This document shows positions 29,701 to 41,068 of a stretch of DNA of 64,000 nucleotides, piece after piece; within the stretch, counting starts at the first letter, position 1; the number at the start of each line of letters is the position of its first letter. The position numbers and the translations under genes were made by a program. The notes beneath the pieces were generated by a model. It was not told where the DNA came from, ran no database searches, and saw nothing but the letters and a program-made list of their open reading frames with translations. The stretch comes from Rhynchopus sp. YZ270_cl-10 (lineage: Eukaryota > Euglenozoa > Diplonemea > Diplonemida > Diplonemidae), in the NCBI GenBank assembly GCA_964035575.1, contig OZ037844.1, positions 1,204,501 to 1,268,500 of the forward strand, in the 5' to 3' direction.

Positions 29701-29855
29701 GGCATCCGGAGTACTGCCTGCCTCGCAGGTGCAGGAAACGGAGGTAAAGTACTTCTGAACACGGATCCTCCGTGGACGGTGAAGGAAACACCCATGCGCT
29801 CGCATGCTAACTCGGCTGGAAAGGAGCTGCAACGCGCAGATCCACCGAGTGGGAG
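29701..29855 (+). repeat. ~155-bp direct repeat inside the retroelement fossil, copy 2
   Basis: Partner of 27366-27521 with only a few substitutions. Confidence 0.9.
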
Positions 29856-31162
29856 ATTTGCGTCGTCAACCGGCACGAGACCAAGAGCACATGACGCAAG
29901 GCCCTCCACTACTTCCCACAACTCCTCGTCATCGTGGGGGGAGTCAACCATTTCCGAGCTCTGGGCAGGGAATTTATGATAGGTACCGACCCCCAATACC
30001 GCATGGCTCCAAAGTGGGTGGACAAATCCCGCGAGACGTTAACGGTAGAATGCTGTACTGTCTGGCGTCTGCACAGAGAGGGTGCTGTACCACTTATTTG
30101 GGAGTGTGGTTTCGCAGACGTTCTGCTGTCGGGGACGACTGTGCACACTCCGACGTACCCTCCTCCTCATCAGCGACGTGGCGCGGGGCATCGACTCGGC
30201 CTACGAATGAGACGTCCTCGTGGAGTTTCCTCAAATGGTGAGACTTGAGCTGGCGTACCAACAACAGGTCATTCAGAAGAACGTCTGATCCACAAGGAGC
30301 CCACTAACACCATTGCGGGATGGTCTGATGCATCGTCGAGGGACCCTGGAGGGACCCCGGAAATGGTGTGCCTCCGCGATGTACGCTTTTTTGTGAGGGA
30401 GCTGCTCGCAGCTATCGGTCTCGTCCTCCTTGCGATCACGTACACAGATACAACGCACGCGCGTTCTTGTGGTACTTCGACAACTCTGCGGTAGTAGCGT
30501 GCTTCGAGAGGGGCCACAGCAGTAGCCATGTCGCGAACGAACTTTTGGAGTATTTTGTTCGGGGTGGCGGATGCGAGAGGATTTAGTTCTTGCTCTTATC
30601 GAGAACGTCCGCTGCTCAGACAGGGGTTCTTTATCTTCACCCGCTGGTCTGGCATCGAACTAGACACCTTTCGGTGATCCGCCTTTGAAGTGGGACCAGT
30701 TGACGATCCTTCCTTGCTTTGGGCTTTAAGCCAGGTTTTTCAAAGGTTTTCACACAGAAGGTGTCTTTTTGTCGGGTGCTCTGGACACTGGTGGTCGGAT
30801 CAGATGACGACTATCTTGTCCTTTGTACTCTCCCCTATGTTTGCAACATATAGTCTTGCACTGAACACATGACGAACCGTCACGTTGTTCAGTTACCTGG
30901 GGGTTTTGGGTGCGATAAACGAAAAAGTGTTTTCTTTATTTCATTTAACTGTCATATCCTGAAGTCGTTTTCTATTTTTGTGTTATCAAGCATTGACGAA
31001 TAGAAATGGAAAACGACGGATGGTGCGTGCCCGCTTTAGCGTATTGTTTTTCCACTAACATCACTCACATTCATCAGTGAAAAACACAATCCTTTTGCGG
31101 TGCGATAAACGAAAAAGTGTTTTCTTTATTTCATTTAACTGTCATATCCTGAAGTCGTTTTC

Positions 31163-31167
<5 letters not shown>

Positions 31168-31198
<31 letters not shown>
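31168..31198. repeat. Poly-T run
   Basis: About thirty consecutive T directly after the last terminal block of the fossil. Confidence 0.9.
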
Positions 31199-31199
<1 letters not shown>

Positions 31200-31619
31200 A
31201 GTTGTCTTATTAGCACATACATTGCTCTATCCCTATACCCCGTTCTGCATTCATAAAAGGCACTGTTTGCAACTGCCAAAGTTTTCAGGAAAGTGTCTCA
31301 GACCATTCTCCATTCAAAGAAAAAAAAAAATGGTTCCCCTTTTTCTCCCTCTCTCCCCGTTTTTTGTTTTTTTTTTGTGACTGCGTCAAATACAAAAAAG
31401 CAGGGTTTACGCTGAAAATAACCCTGAAAAAAGAGGGGAAAAAAGCAAAAAAAAAAAAAAAAAACGTGATGGGGACAGAGCTCGCGCTAAAGTCCATCCC
31501 TCATCCCGGGATTTTTGGGGGTTTTGGTAGGAACGTTTTTTTTTTGCAGTACGGGGATTTCATTAAGAAACCAGAAGTTCTAATATTGTTGAGTCAGACC
31601 ACCACATAGTGGACTTGCA

Positions 31620-32345
31620 TATACATGTGACCCCGCCGTGGAACGCAATTGGCTCGGAAAGTCAAAAGAAAGAGGAGAAAAAAGAAAAGGAAAAAAAAAA
31701 AAAAAAGTTGGTTACCGTGCGCCTGCGGCGCTGCCTGTTCCCTTCCAGTTTCTACAGGCAAACACTTGCCCCCTTTACCTTACACTGACGGGTTTTGACC
31801 AAAACCAAGAACTTGTCCATTTCGGCAAATTGACCCCACCACAGAACGGACGAATTCCGGAAATGCAAATGCCGGTGTTTTCGCGCATTTTCATGTTGCA
31901 AGACGTCAGGATCAGGGAGAGAAAATCTGGTTGTGGGATTTACATTGGCCCTCTTTACCCACATGGATTTTGACCAAAACCAAAAAATTGGCCATTTCGG
32001 CAAAGTGACCCCACCACAGCGCGGACGGATTCCGGAAATTCCAATCGCGGTATGTTTTGGGGCTGAAAACCCACTGATTTTCAGGAGAAAAATTGCTTCC
32101 AAATCTCGGAATTTTCCGAATTTTCCTGAAAATGACCCTTGTTTACGAGTATGGGTTCATATTTTGCGAAAATTTAAGTCACTAAAATTTTGTCCATTTT
32201 TCCGTATATACCCCACCACAAGCCGGGATTGGCCCGGAAATGCCACAAAACGGGGTTTCCGGGCCTCCCCAGCTAACCTTTTCAAGGAACGTTTTTCCGT
32301 ACCCGAAATCCATTTTTTCCCCATTTTTTCCCATAATTAGCGCGA
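31620..32345 (+). repeat. ~1-kb dispersed repeat family, copy 2
   Basis: Inverted relative to 17480-18480 and closely similar: gtaccgtgcgcctgcggcgc, ctacaggcaaacacttgccc, gaacttgtccatttcggcaa and tttacgagtatgggttcat occur in the same relative order. Confidence 0.82.
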
Positions 32346-32914
32346 CCACTGGATGGGGATGAATGCATGTCATCCCCTCGTCTGTTATTCGAAACGTCGC
32401 GGGTGATTCAACATCTGTTTTATTATTTATTATTTTTATTTTTATTGGAATAAGGAATAAGGCTTGTAGCTGCGTCACCGCTTGGGGTTCACCTGCTTCA
32501 TAAGAATAACAAAGGGCTGAGTGCGTGGCGAGCTATATACCTCCCTCTCTCTCTCTCAGTGTCAGAGAAAATAGCAGAAAAAAAAAAAATGTTTGACTCT
32601 GAAAAAAAAAAAAAAAAAAACAAACAAACAAACAAACAACACAAAAAAAAAAGCTACAACAGCACTAAAAAAAGCGAGGAATATCCAGGGTGTTAGGCTG
32701 GCACTTTTGGCTGGTCCGCGGACCAGCAAAAAGGTGCCACGCTCATACTCCTCGGGGGTCTACCAAATGCAAACGAAGTTTTCAAAAAAAAAAAAAAAAC
32801 CAAAAAAGCAAAAAAAAAAACAGGGAGCACAACAGGGTAGCCCAATATGCTGCAGCCATATTGTTTTCTCTCTCTCTCTTTGGCTCCCTTCAAAACGAAA
32901 CAGGAAAAAAAAAA

Positions 32915-32967
32915 TAGTGGAGTTCATCCTCGGGTGTCTACACTAATACAACCAAGTTTTCAAAAAA
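32915..32967 (+). repeat. Dispersed short repeat SDR-B
   Basis: Same orientation and almost the same sequence as 13837-13888, followed by an A-rich tract in both. Confidence 0.85.
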
Positions 32968-33596
32968 AGAAAAAAAAAGCACCTTGTTTATTTGACATAC
33001 GGTGATCGTCGATGCAAAAAAAAAGAAAAAGAAAAAAAGAAAAAAAAAAAGCAAAACAAACAGAGATACGGATTTCATCGAGTAGCCACATCTTCTTTAG
33101 TTCTACTCAGGGATGATACAACAGAACAATTTCAATTTTTTTTTAAAAATATATTTTCATCCCCCTAATTTCCCCCCATTTTCACAAAAAAAAATCATCT
33201 GATTGCTTGGCCAAGATATCAATCAGCACAATGCCACACACTTCATGCATTCATTTTGTTTTTCTGTACACTTTCACGATGCACCATTTTCTTTTTACAC
33301 ACAAAACCGTGGCTTCTTTTTCTAGTGATAGTCATACATTTGACAAAATTCTTCATACAGGGTGCATGACATTGTGTTGACCCTCTCAAATACTTTCAAT
33401 TCTGTGAACTGAAAGTATATGAATCTAATTCATACACAACACACCACAACACTAACGAGCCATATCCTGCACAAGAATTACCCTCACTATACATCACGAC
33501 ACAAACACACACCATCTTTCCTAATGGGAAGGACTATCAGTTTCCTTAAAAATAGACGGTTCCCCTCCCCCCTCCCTTCCCCCCCTTAAAAGACAA

Positions 33597-36500
33597 ATGG
33601 AAAATCACGAAAAAACCTACGAACGTTGGGCAGCCTCATGTGAAGATGTGGAGGTGTTCCAGAAGGCGCTTGCGTTAGGAGCCTGCACAGTGTGTGCTGT
33701 GGCGGTGGCTGGATGCAAGGAGATCACAAAGCTTATCACGGTGTCAGAAGAGTGTATTGCTGAGGAGGCGTCGCCGTGCCCTATTTGCTGCGGTTGTGTT
33801 ACGCAATTGGCGACGATTGTGGCGGATTTAATGGTGTCTGTGGACACATGGAATTATGTTGATGTCACTGCAGCCTCACCGTGCATTACAGTGCCTCGTT
33901 CTGTTGCTGTCCGGTCTGCGGTGTTTGTGTATTCACTGAAAGGGATGTATGCGGGGATCAGCCGAACGATTCGCGAATTTCTCGAAAAATTTTTCGACCC
34001 GAGGAGCATTTTGTGCGACGCTGTGGCGCACGTCTGCTCCTTGAAAGGGGTGCCTATTAGCGCAACCCCGCCAGATGTGTTGATAAATGTTGTTTGCAGT
34101 CTCCCTGAGGCGGATATAGGGTTTGATGATTGCTGGGCAAAGATCGACCCAAACAAGCCCCGGAGAAAGGACAAATCCATGCACAACTACAAAAACAGTA
34201 AGTGGCACACAGGGCCGTCGCACAAAGGTGGTGCTACCGATGAAGTGCCCATCAACTGGCCCTCCATGTCTGTCGTCAACGATGGTCTCCGTGCGCACGC
34301 ACCAGAAATGATCCCAAAGTTCGGCGACCCCCTCCCCGCCCCGCAGCAGCGCCCTTCCACAGTCATCACAACAGAGCGTAGTGCTCTGCTCCTTGCAGGG
34401 CGATACCTCAAGTACGACAGGGAAATGCCGCAGACTCCGTGGTTAATTAACGGTGCAAGGTAATGTACACATTTTTCAAAAAAAAAAAAAACCTCTTAGC
34501 GCAGGGAAGTTCCTAAGTGGGACCGAGAACATGAAATTCTGGATTTTAGTTTTTTTTTCCTTTTTTTTTTTCCTTTTTTCCTTGGGGGGCTTTCTTGTGG
34601 TTTCTGGTGGGTTTCACTGTAGGTGACACACCACCAGTGTGGTGAAATGGTCGAACCTCTCAAAAGCAAGAGTTTTCAGGGGGCAAGAAAAAAAAAAATT
34701 GACACCAAAATCCTGCACCATCCAGGGCTGTATCCCCAATTTTTTTTGTCTGCGGCGCCATTTTTTATTTTTTGCTCTGCAAAAAAGGGTTCGTTGGAAG
34801 CTAGATTTTTACATCGTACCTAAAAATTTTTGCCTGCGGCGCCATTTATATTATTTTTTTGCTCCGCAAAAAGAGAAGTGCAAACGCCTCACCGTTCATC
34901 GGCGGAAGCACTGGTTCCACGGGTTATCGAACCCCAGAGAGCACTTCATTGGCATGCACACGGTTACCACGAGGAAGCGTGTATGCAGGTACAAAATCAC
35001 TGCCCCATCCAAATAATCTTCCCAACGTCTTTGGGGATCCCCTTGCATTTTGCAGCCAAAATGCAACTAGACCAAAGCTGCAAAAAGTTCCGCGCGCGTG
35101 TAGCGCGCCCGGGTTTGGGACCCCTTTTTGAATTTCGAGGGGCGGTTAAAGTGGGCCCAGAATCACAGTTCTGACACTCATTTAGCATTGTGAGCAACTC
35201 ACTAGTGGTCGTGACCACAATTTGTATCAATCAAGAACTTGTCCATTTTCTCGAAATGACCCCACTACAGTGAGGGTAGAGCTCGGAAAGCCCGAAAAAG
35301 GGCAAAAAACCCCACCCAAAAAAAGGAAAAAAACGGGAACATAAATCCAGAATTTTGTTGTTTTTCCCGAGAACAAGGGGCAACCCTGTCTTAGCGAGTA
35401 TAGAAAGGACAGCACTGCTCTGATTAAAAAGGTTATTTTTTCAAGCTTTTTTTTTGACCTCAAAATGTCCCAAAATATCAAAAAAATCTCCAAAAACCCG
35501 CCGGAAAATGGTTATTGGGGTGGTTCTGCGTTAAGGATCACATTGTGTGTTCAAAAAACCTACTTCGGGCGTTGAATAAATGCACCGATTTTTTTCTCTC
35601 AAACTTTTGTTTTATCTTTTTCCCCTTTTCACAGAATGGGTGTCAGCAGTCTGCAGGAACAGCTTGTAGAACCTATTCTGACGCATCTGTTCCCTCATGG
35701 CCTGCAGTCCATTGGCGAACCCTCACAGAAGAAGCAGCGTGTCAACCAGTCCGACGCAGCTGTCAAGAGCATAGGCGGAACCAAGGTACGACCACAACCC
35801 CATTCCTCATTTACCCCAAGCTACGCTTGACCCTATCTTACCAAGCATTCAAAAAAAGCGAATGAGAATAACGCAATGTAAATATCTTCTGCAACAATTC
35901 AAGCTTTCCCCCCATTTCCCATAGTTTTTGTATCTGGATGCTTTCATCCAGCTGGCATCGTACGTGAATCAGCGGGAGGTGCCCTGCATCAACAACTTTT
36001 TCACTTTGTATTTCAAGTCAAATTTGTTTACATTCCCTCAATTTTCATTCTCCATTCCTTTTTTTTTTTAAACAGTTCCACGCTGCTGGCCGCGAGGATA
36101 TGGATGTACGGATGTTTGGCAGCGGGCGTCCTTTTATGCTTGAGGTGCCGAATCCACAGAAGACGCATTTTGGTGGTGACGCGCTGCTGGCGATGGAGGC
36201 TGCCATCAACAACTCAAATGGGGCGGCAGAGGTGGTGGAAGGGAGCATGAAGCTTGTTGAGAAGGAGCACTTCCTCTCGCTCTCAGAGGCAAGCGAGAGC
36301 AAGCGGAAGCACTACCGCAGTGTGGTCTGGGTTGCCCGCGACGTCACCCCCGAGATGGTCGCGCGCCTCACACTCAACGAAGTGGATATCGAGCAGAAAA
36401 CGCCGCTCCGTGTACTCCACAGACGCACCCTTCTCTCTCGCACCAAGACAGTCCACTCCATGACCGTCAGCAGCGTCATCAACAAACATTGGATCGTGCT

Positions 36501-36645
36501 AGACATCATCACCCAAGCGGGGACATACATCAAAGAGTTTGTCTGTGGAGACAGAGGACGCACGACACCGTCAGTAGCCTCCCTATGCGACTCACCAGTA
36601 GACATACTACAGCTTGATGTCATAGATGTATTCTGTGATTTGTAG
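33597..36645 (+). CDS. PUS10: tRNA pseudouridine synthase Pus10 (3 exons, 527 aa)
   Basis: Exons 33597-34459, 35635-35785 and 36076-36645; introns start gtaatg and gtacga and end cacag and aacag, and phases agree. Pus10 makes pseudouridine in the T-arm of tRNA (Psi54, and Psi55 in archaea). Exon 1 carries the accessory domain with CxxC pairs at 30/33 and 61/64 (CTVC, CPIC), typical of Pus10, then RYLKYDREMPQTPWL. Exon 2 gives SSLQEQLVEPIL. Exon 3 holds the catalytic GREDMDVRMFGSGRPF (active-site Asp), then KTPLRVLHRR and TQAGTYIKEFVCGDRGRT, all hallmark strings of eukaryotic Pus10. The length is close to the human protein. No targeting peptide is obvious. Confidence 0.93.
34740..34882 (+). 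repeat. Short direct repeats in PUS10 intron 1
   Basis: Two copies of a ctgcggcgccattt...tttttgctc-gcaaaaa unit (34749-34788 and 34833-34872), about 45 bp each. Related to the gcctgcggcgc string of the ~1-kb dispersed family. Confidence 0.65.
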
Positions 36646-37515
36646 GTTAACGTTTACTGTACGAATCCACCCCACCCTTTTGCAATGAACAACCAAGCAT
36701 TTTTTTCTGAATTTTTTTTTTATTCCTACGAAGCTTGCTTTAAAGGGGAAATAGTATTACCGGTACGGTCGCCAATCATCCCTCAAACAGGAGGATTGTG
36801 CAATCAACGAAAAAAAAACCTTTTTTCCTTTTACTTACCTACCGATCCTACTATTTTTTTTTCAGTACCTGCGTCCGATGCACGGTGATGCGTATGCACT
36901 TTCTCTTTTGAAAACTTGGTTGTATTAGTGTAGACACCCGAGGATGAACTCCACTATATATTTTTTTTTAAAAATAGCAGCGTTAAAATAGCAACTCTCT
37001 GATGTGACGTTTTTTGAGGAGTAGTCAGCTCTGTACTGAAATTGGGGGTGAGGGTGTCCCGATTCTTCTGCAATACGGACAGAGTAAAAAGAAAAAAGGG
37101 TTCCCATCAGGAAAATAAAATGTCAAACCAAAGTTTCATCTCTGCGCTTAGCGACACTGAGATATCCTACTAGCCCTGAGGATGGACCTTTGAAGACAGA
37201 AGGCATCTCTTTGGTGTTTCGAGACAGTCAACAACACAAAAAAAAGTAGTGCAAAGGCTTCGGCCAACATTGAGTACAGACCCTAGGTTCTCCAAGCGGG
37301 TCCTGAGGTAATTTGTCGACAAAAAAAAAGCTGCAATGGAGTCAATGCTATGAGTGATTCATAACGGCTTTTTTATATGGGGTCGGAGGAATGGATGGGT
37401 CGATCTAGACTCGTTTCTGCCCCTCCGTTTCGAAATAATGAAAAAAAGAGGCAGTTTTTTGTCAATCTCTTTTGATTTTTTGTAAATTAAATTCCTGCCA
37501 AGAAGGGGGGTACAC
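36646..37515. other. Intergenic, no gene recognised
   Basis: Separates PUS10 from the first oxidoreductase. Contains an SDR-B copy on the minus strand (36907-36956) and A/T runs. A T-rich tract ending gccaag at 37477-37502 may be the splice acceptor region of the next gene. Confidence 0.5.
36907..36956 (-). repeat. Dispersed short repeat SDR-B
   Basis: Reverse complement of 13837-13888, almost identical, about 260 bp after the PUS10 stop codon. Confidence 0.85.
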
Positions 37516-38184
37516 ATGGCACCATTAGTTCGTATCGATGTGACCTCTGATGTGCTCTGCCCGTTCTGCTGGATCGGGAAGCGTTCCCTCGAGACTGCCC
37601 TTGCGCAGCGTGAGGGTGTGGCAGAGTTCGAGGTTGTGTGGCATCCGTTCTTCCTGCGGCCGACCCTGCCTGAGGAGGGGCTTGACAAGATGGAAGAGTC
37701 GGTCAAGCGAGTTGGCAAAGACCGTGCCGAGCAGATGCTTCTCTCCGATGAGAGCCCATTCAAACAGTACGGCAAAGAGCTTGGCCTTGAGTTCAACTAC
37801 GTGAAGGGATGCAAAATCGGGGACACCCACAAGGCACACCGCCTGCTCTGGCTTGTGAAGGACACACACGGTGCGGAGAAGCAGAACAAACTCTCAGAGG
37901 TGCTCTTCAGACGCTACTTCCAGGAGTGTCAGAACCCTGGCGACATGACGATGCTGCTGGGTGCGTGCGAGGAGGTGGGACTTGACACTACGGAGATGCA
38001 GACCTTCCTTGAGGGAGAGGGGTTGCTGGTTGAGGTGGAGCAGTACTTCAGAAGGGTCAAGACACGTGGCATCACTGGTGTACCGCACTTTGACATCACC
38101 GGGCCCACAGGCAGGAAGATCTCCACGGCAGGCGCAAAGGCACCAGAGGACTTCCTCTCCTACATCGACAACCTGCTGAAGTAA
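37516..38184 (+). CDS. DsbA/FrnE-family thioredoxin-fold oxidoreductase, copy 1 (222 aa)
   Basis: Single-exon protein of the FrnE-like DsbA family (disulfide oxidoreductase or isomerase; some relatives are hydroxychromene-carboxylate isomerases). The active-site CPFC is at residues 15-18 in VTSDVLCPFCWIGKR, and the cis-proline loop reads GVPHFDI near residue 190. The central helical insert contains the conserved stretch from KGCKIGDTHKAHRLL to LSEVLFRRYFQE. No signal peptide is seen, so it is probably cytosolic. The next gene is a tandem paralogue. The stop lies inside a gtaagt string that would be a perfect 5' splice site, so an additional exon is possible, although the protein length suits the family. 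Confidence 0.9.
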   Translation: MAPLVRIDVTSDVLCPFCWIGKRSLETALAQREGVAEFEVVWHPFFLRPTLPEEGLDKMEESVKRVGKDRAEQMLLSDESPFKQYGKELGLEFNYVKGCKIGDTHKAHRLLWLVKDTHGAEKQNKLSEVLFRRYFQECQNPGDMTMLLGACEEVGLDTTEMQTFLEGEGLLVEVEQYFRRVKTRGITGVPHFDITGPTGRKISTAGAKAPEDFLSYIDNLLK

Positions 38185-38628
38185 GTATGCAGCTCGGCAG
38201 CCACTCTACACATCCATGCAAGCATCCTATGTCCCGTGCCTCGTAGTAGTCTTTGAATGGAGGGTGTGGCTGAAGGAAGGGTGCGATAAAGTGTGATAAA
38301 GTGCTATTTTGTGCTATTTTGGGGTCGTCGGCGACAGCAGAGTTTTTTTTTTTTTTTTTTTTTTGTTTTGTTCACGCTGGTGTGGTCTCGTACAATGAAA
38401 CACTATGTATCGCATGAACACTACCTAAGGTTACACATCAAAACGAAGCATGCGGAAAAGGAACTGATAGAGGGGGGTGGAAAGGAGGGAGGGATATCCC
38501 GTGGGGGGGTGGTGGCTAGCTCTGTGCAGAATGGGTGGGGGTGGGGTAGGGGGGGGTAGGGGTAGCCCCTTTCCCCCCCCTCTTCGTGTGTTTTTACCCC
38601 AGCAACGTTTGCTGTATGACCGTTCATG

Positions 38629-38763
38629 ACTTTCTCCTTCGCCATTTCCCTGGGGGTGTGGACAGGGTCATATTGTGTGCAAAAAAAAGTGTGGGCTTCT
38701 TTCTTTTTGACATTCTCATTGACGTATGTCCTCGCACAATCAAACAGTGCCCCTCACTCTCTT
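38629..38763 (+). repeat. 135-bp duplicated 3'-flank block, copy 1
   Basis: Nearly identical to 40506-40640 (tgactttctcctt to aacagtgcccctcactctc). It lies downstream of the first oxidoreductase as its partner does of the second, supporting one tandem duplication that included the 3' flank. Confidence 0.9.
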
Positions 38764-38780
38764 TTTCCCTGTTCCTGCAG
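38741..38780 (+). promoter_or_regulatory. Putative splice acceptor module (caaacagtgcccctc + polypyrimidine + ag)
   Basis: caaacagtgcccctcactct followed by a T/C tract and ctgcag. The same motif occurs near 40616-40662, 53557-53600 and 55682-55750. Confidence 0.45.
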
Positions 38781-39021
38781 GTTGTCATTGGTTGTTGCCT
38801 GCAATGTGTATACGCCTCCCCACACTCTCACGACAACTGCATGCCATACAAAAGTGGTGATAGTGCTGCAGTCTCCACGACCTGTATGCGAACACCTTCT
38901 GTTCACCTTGTGGGGGTTGGGTTTGCTATTTATTGAAAACTTGGTTGTTGTAGTGTAGACCCCCCGAAGATGAATTTCACTATACTGCACGCGCCAAAAT
39001 TGTATTATTTTTCCACCACAG

Positions 39022-39711
39022 ATGAAAAAGACTCTTTTAAAAATGGCCCCCACAATCAAGGTTGACGTGACCTCTGATGTGCTCTGCCCGTTCTGCTGGA
39101 TCGGGAAGCGTTCCCTCGAGACTGCCCTTGCGCAGCGTGAGGGTGTGGCAGAGTTCGAGGTTGTGTGGCATCCGTTCTTCCTTCGCGACCACGTTCCGGA
39201 GGGCGGGATTGACAAGATGGAGGCGTACACACAGAAGTTTGGCGCCGAGCGTGCAAAGGCCATCATTCTTTCTGACGAAAGCCCAGTCAAACAGTACGGC
39301 AAGCAGCTTGGCCTTGAGTTCAACTACGTGAAAGGATGCAAAATCGGGGACACCCACAAGGCACACCGCCTGCTCTGGCTTGTGAAGGACACACACGGTG
39401 CGGAGAAGCAGAACAAACTCTCAGAGGTGCTCTTCAGACGCTACTTCCAGGAGTGCCAGAACCCTGGCGACATGACGATGCTGCTGGGTGCGTGCGAGGA
39501 GGTGGGGCTCGACAGGGCTGAGATGCAGACCTTCCTTGAGGGAGAGGGGTTGCTGCCGGAAGTGAACAACTACTACCGCAAAATGCAGGCACGTGGCATC
39601 TCTGGTGTACCGCACTTTGACATCACCGGGCCCACAGGGCAAAAGGTGTCTGTAGGTGGAGCAAAACAGCCAGCCGAGTTTGTGTCGGTCATCGACAGTC
39701 TGCTGAAGTAA
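39022..39711 (+). CDS. DsbA/FrnE-family thioredoxin-fold oxidoreductase, copy 2 (229 or 222 aa)
   Basis: Tandem paralogue of the gene at 37516, with the same CPFC active site and GVPHFDI cis-Pro loop. The first ATG (39022) directly follows ccaccacag, a strong splice-acceptor-like sequence; the ATG at 39043 aligns with the start of copy 1 (MAPTIKVDVTSD), so the extra MKKTLLK may or may not be made. The two proteins are identical through residues ~9-48 and ~92-155 but diverge strongly between and after. That mosaic pattern suggests gene conversion. The stop again sits in a gtaagta string. Cytosolic by absence of a signal. Confidence 0.9.
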   Translation: MKKTLLKMAPTIKVDVTSDVLCPFCWIGKRSLETALAQREGVAEFEVVWHPFFLRDHVPEGGIDKMEAYTQKFGAERAKAIILSDESPVKQYGKQLGLEFNYVKGCKIGDTHKAHRLLWLVKDTHGAEKQNKLSEVLFRRYFQECQNPGDMTMLLGACEEVGLDRAEMQTFLEGEGLLPEVNNYYRKMQARGISGVPHFDITGPTGQKVSVGGAKQPAEFVSVIDSLLK

Positions 39712-40099
39712 GTATAACAGACCTACATAGTGCGGCAGTGGGCGATTGTAAATGCGGCAAAACAACTCTTCTGCTTTTTCCCCCCCCATATTTTCAAAAC
39801 TAGTACAGTCTCTTGGCTGTAACCTCACCAAAAACCCCTTCCTGATTGTCGATACCAACAAAAACAAAAAACAAAATAGTACACAGCAACTTTTTTGAAG
39901 CCAGATTCCATTTTTGCAGGTAGCCAATTCCCTCCGGTTATTTTAGTTTCCCCTTTTTTTTCTCCCTTGTTATTATCCCTGGCGGTACGTGTTCTTTCTT
40001 CTTATAAATTGTTGAAACAGTGTGCATGTGTTTAAAAGGAGGTGTGGGGACATACAAGGCAATATTTAATTAATTTTTTTCTCAGTAATGTGACCCACG

Positions 40100-40245
40100 A
40101 AATGGATTGTAGAAGTGCTATGGTTTGCGGGGGGGAGAGAAGGAGCCCACCCCCCCTCCCCAGTACAGCCGGTGGTCAATGTACCAAAGGTACACTGTTC
40201 ACGAGCGGGCTGTTGTATTTCAAGTCAACCTTTCTTTGTGTATGC
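40100..40245 (+). repeat. Dispersed repeat SDR-A, long form
   Basis: Matches calpain intron 2 (14570-14700): aaatggattgtag, ccctccccagtacagccg, gtaccaaaggtacactgttc and tgtatttcaagtcaacc in order. Confidence 0.8.
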
Positions 40246-40505
40246 ATGTTGGGCATTCTGCGTTTCACGGTTCCCATGATTCATTTCTATTTTATAAGGT
40301 GTCCAAGCACTAGAGGCTCAGGTTCATCTCATAAAACCTTTTATTTTTTTCTTCTAACATCTACAACTTACTCTTGGGGGAAGGGAATGGGGAAAACGTC
40401 TTTTACAGTGTACGCCATCTAGGTGTCTACACTAATGCAAATAAGTTTTCAAAGGAAAAAAAAGCAAAATGAGTTGTGTTATGACCTTCCGGAGCAAAAG
40501 TAAAT

Positions 40506-40640
40506 GACTTTCTCCTTTGCCATTTCCTGGGGGTGGACAGGGTCATATTGTGTGCAAAAAAAAGTGTGGGCTTCTTTCTTTTTGACATTCTCATTGACAT
40601 ATGTCCTCGCACAATCAAACAGTGCCCCTCACTCTCTCTC
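40506..40640 (+). repeat. 135-bp duplicated 3'-flank block, copy 2
   Basis: Partner of 38629-38763 with only a few differences. Confidence 0.9.
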
Positions 40641-41068
40641 TCTCTCTCCCGGCACCTGACAGAGAGCTTTAAACTTTGGTTGCGTTCAACGAAAACATTC
40701 TTCCTTCTTTCCTACTAGAGTAATCAAGATCAGGTGGCGATCGTAAAAGTCGGAGATATGCTTTTCTGCAGCTTCGAGCAGAGCTCGAAAGGGCGATTTG
40801 CGGCGGTTGTTCTGCTTCAGGGTGTTCCCCATGCAGAGTGTTTCTTCTGTGAGGGTTTGCGGCGCCTATTCTCTCCATGCGGCTGCAGTGCAGGAGTACG
40901 CTTGCTTGGGTTGGTGGGGTTCTCGTTGGACGCTTCTTGGTTCTGGAGTCTCAGCTTGCACCCCTTCGGGTAGTGGTGATAGTGCTGCAGCCTCTGTGAG
41001 GAGGCATGTTGCTTTGAGGTGGTCGAGGAGTTCAGTTGTGAGGTAGAGAAGTGCAGGTAGGTGTGCGC

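Larger units (their letters stand above)
27051..31170 (+). mobile_element. DIRS/Ngaro-like retroelement fossil with split direct repeats
   Basis: A fossil recognised mainly by its ends. Block A (gtgttatcaagcattgacg to gtgttttct) occurs at 27051-27197 and again at 30980-31127. Block B (tgcgataaacgaaaaagtg to cgttttctattttt) occurs at 30910-30979 and 31100-31170. The order A1-body-B1-A2-B2 is the split-direct-repeat layout of PAT/Ngaro-type DIRS elements. The body contains proline-rich segments with internal duplications, a Ser/Thr-rich stretch (about 28640-29040) and a fragment near 30460-30570 resembling the RNase H region of such elements. It is broken in many places. The near-identical terminal blocks suggest moderately recent insertion. 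The family assignment is tentative. Confidence 0.6.
31199..33596. other. Intergenic, repeat-filled, no gene recognised
   Basis: Rich in A- and T-runs. Holds a copy of the ~1-kb dispersed repeat (31620-32345) and SDR-B (32915-32967), with a degenerate SDR-B near 32741-32780. The pyrimidine-rich block at 33556-33586 precedes the PUS10 start. Confidence 0.5.
38185..39021. other. Intergenic between oxidoreductase paralogues
   Basis: Contains a T-run (38341-38364), a duplicated 135-bp block (38629-38763, partner 40506-40640), an acceptor-like polypyrimidine tract ending cag at 38780, and an SDR-B copy (38934-38983). No gene recognised. Confidence 0.5.
39712..41068. other. Intergenic, no gene supported
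   Basis: Holds a long SDR-A copy (40100-40245), a short SDR-B copy (40420-40454), the second 135-bp block (40506-40640) and an acceptor-like tract ending at 40662. A frame from an ATG at 40758 is open for about 70 codons but has no recognisable domain. Confidence 0.45.
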
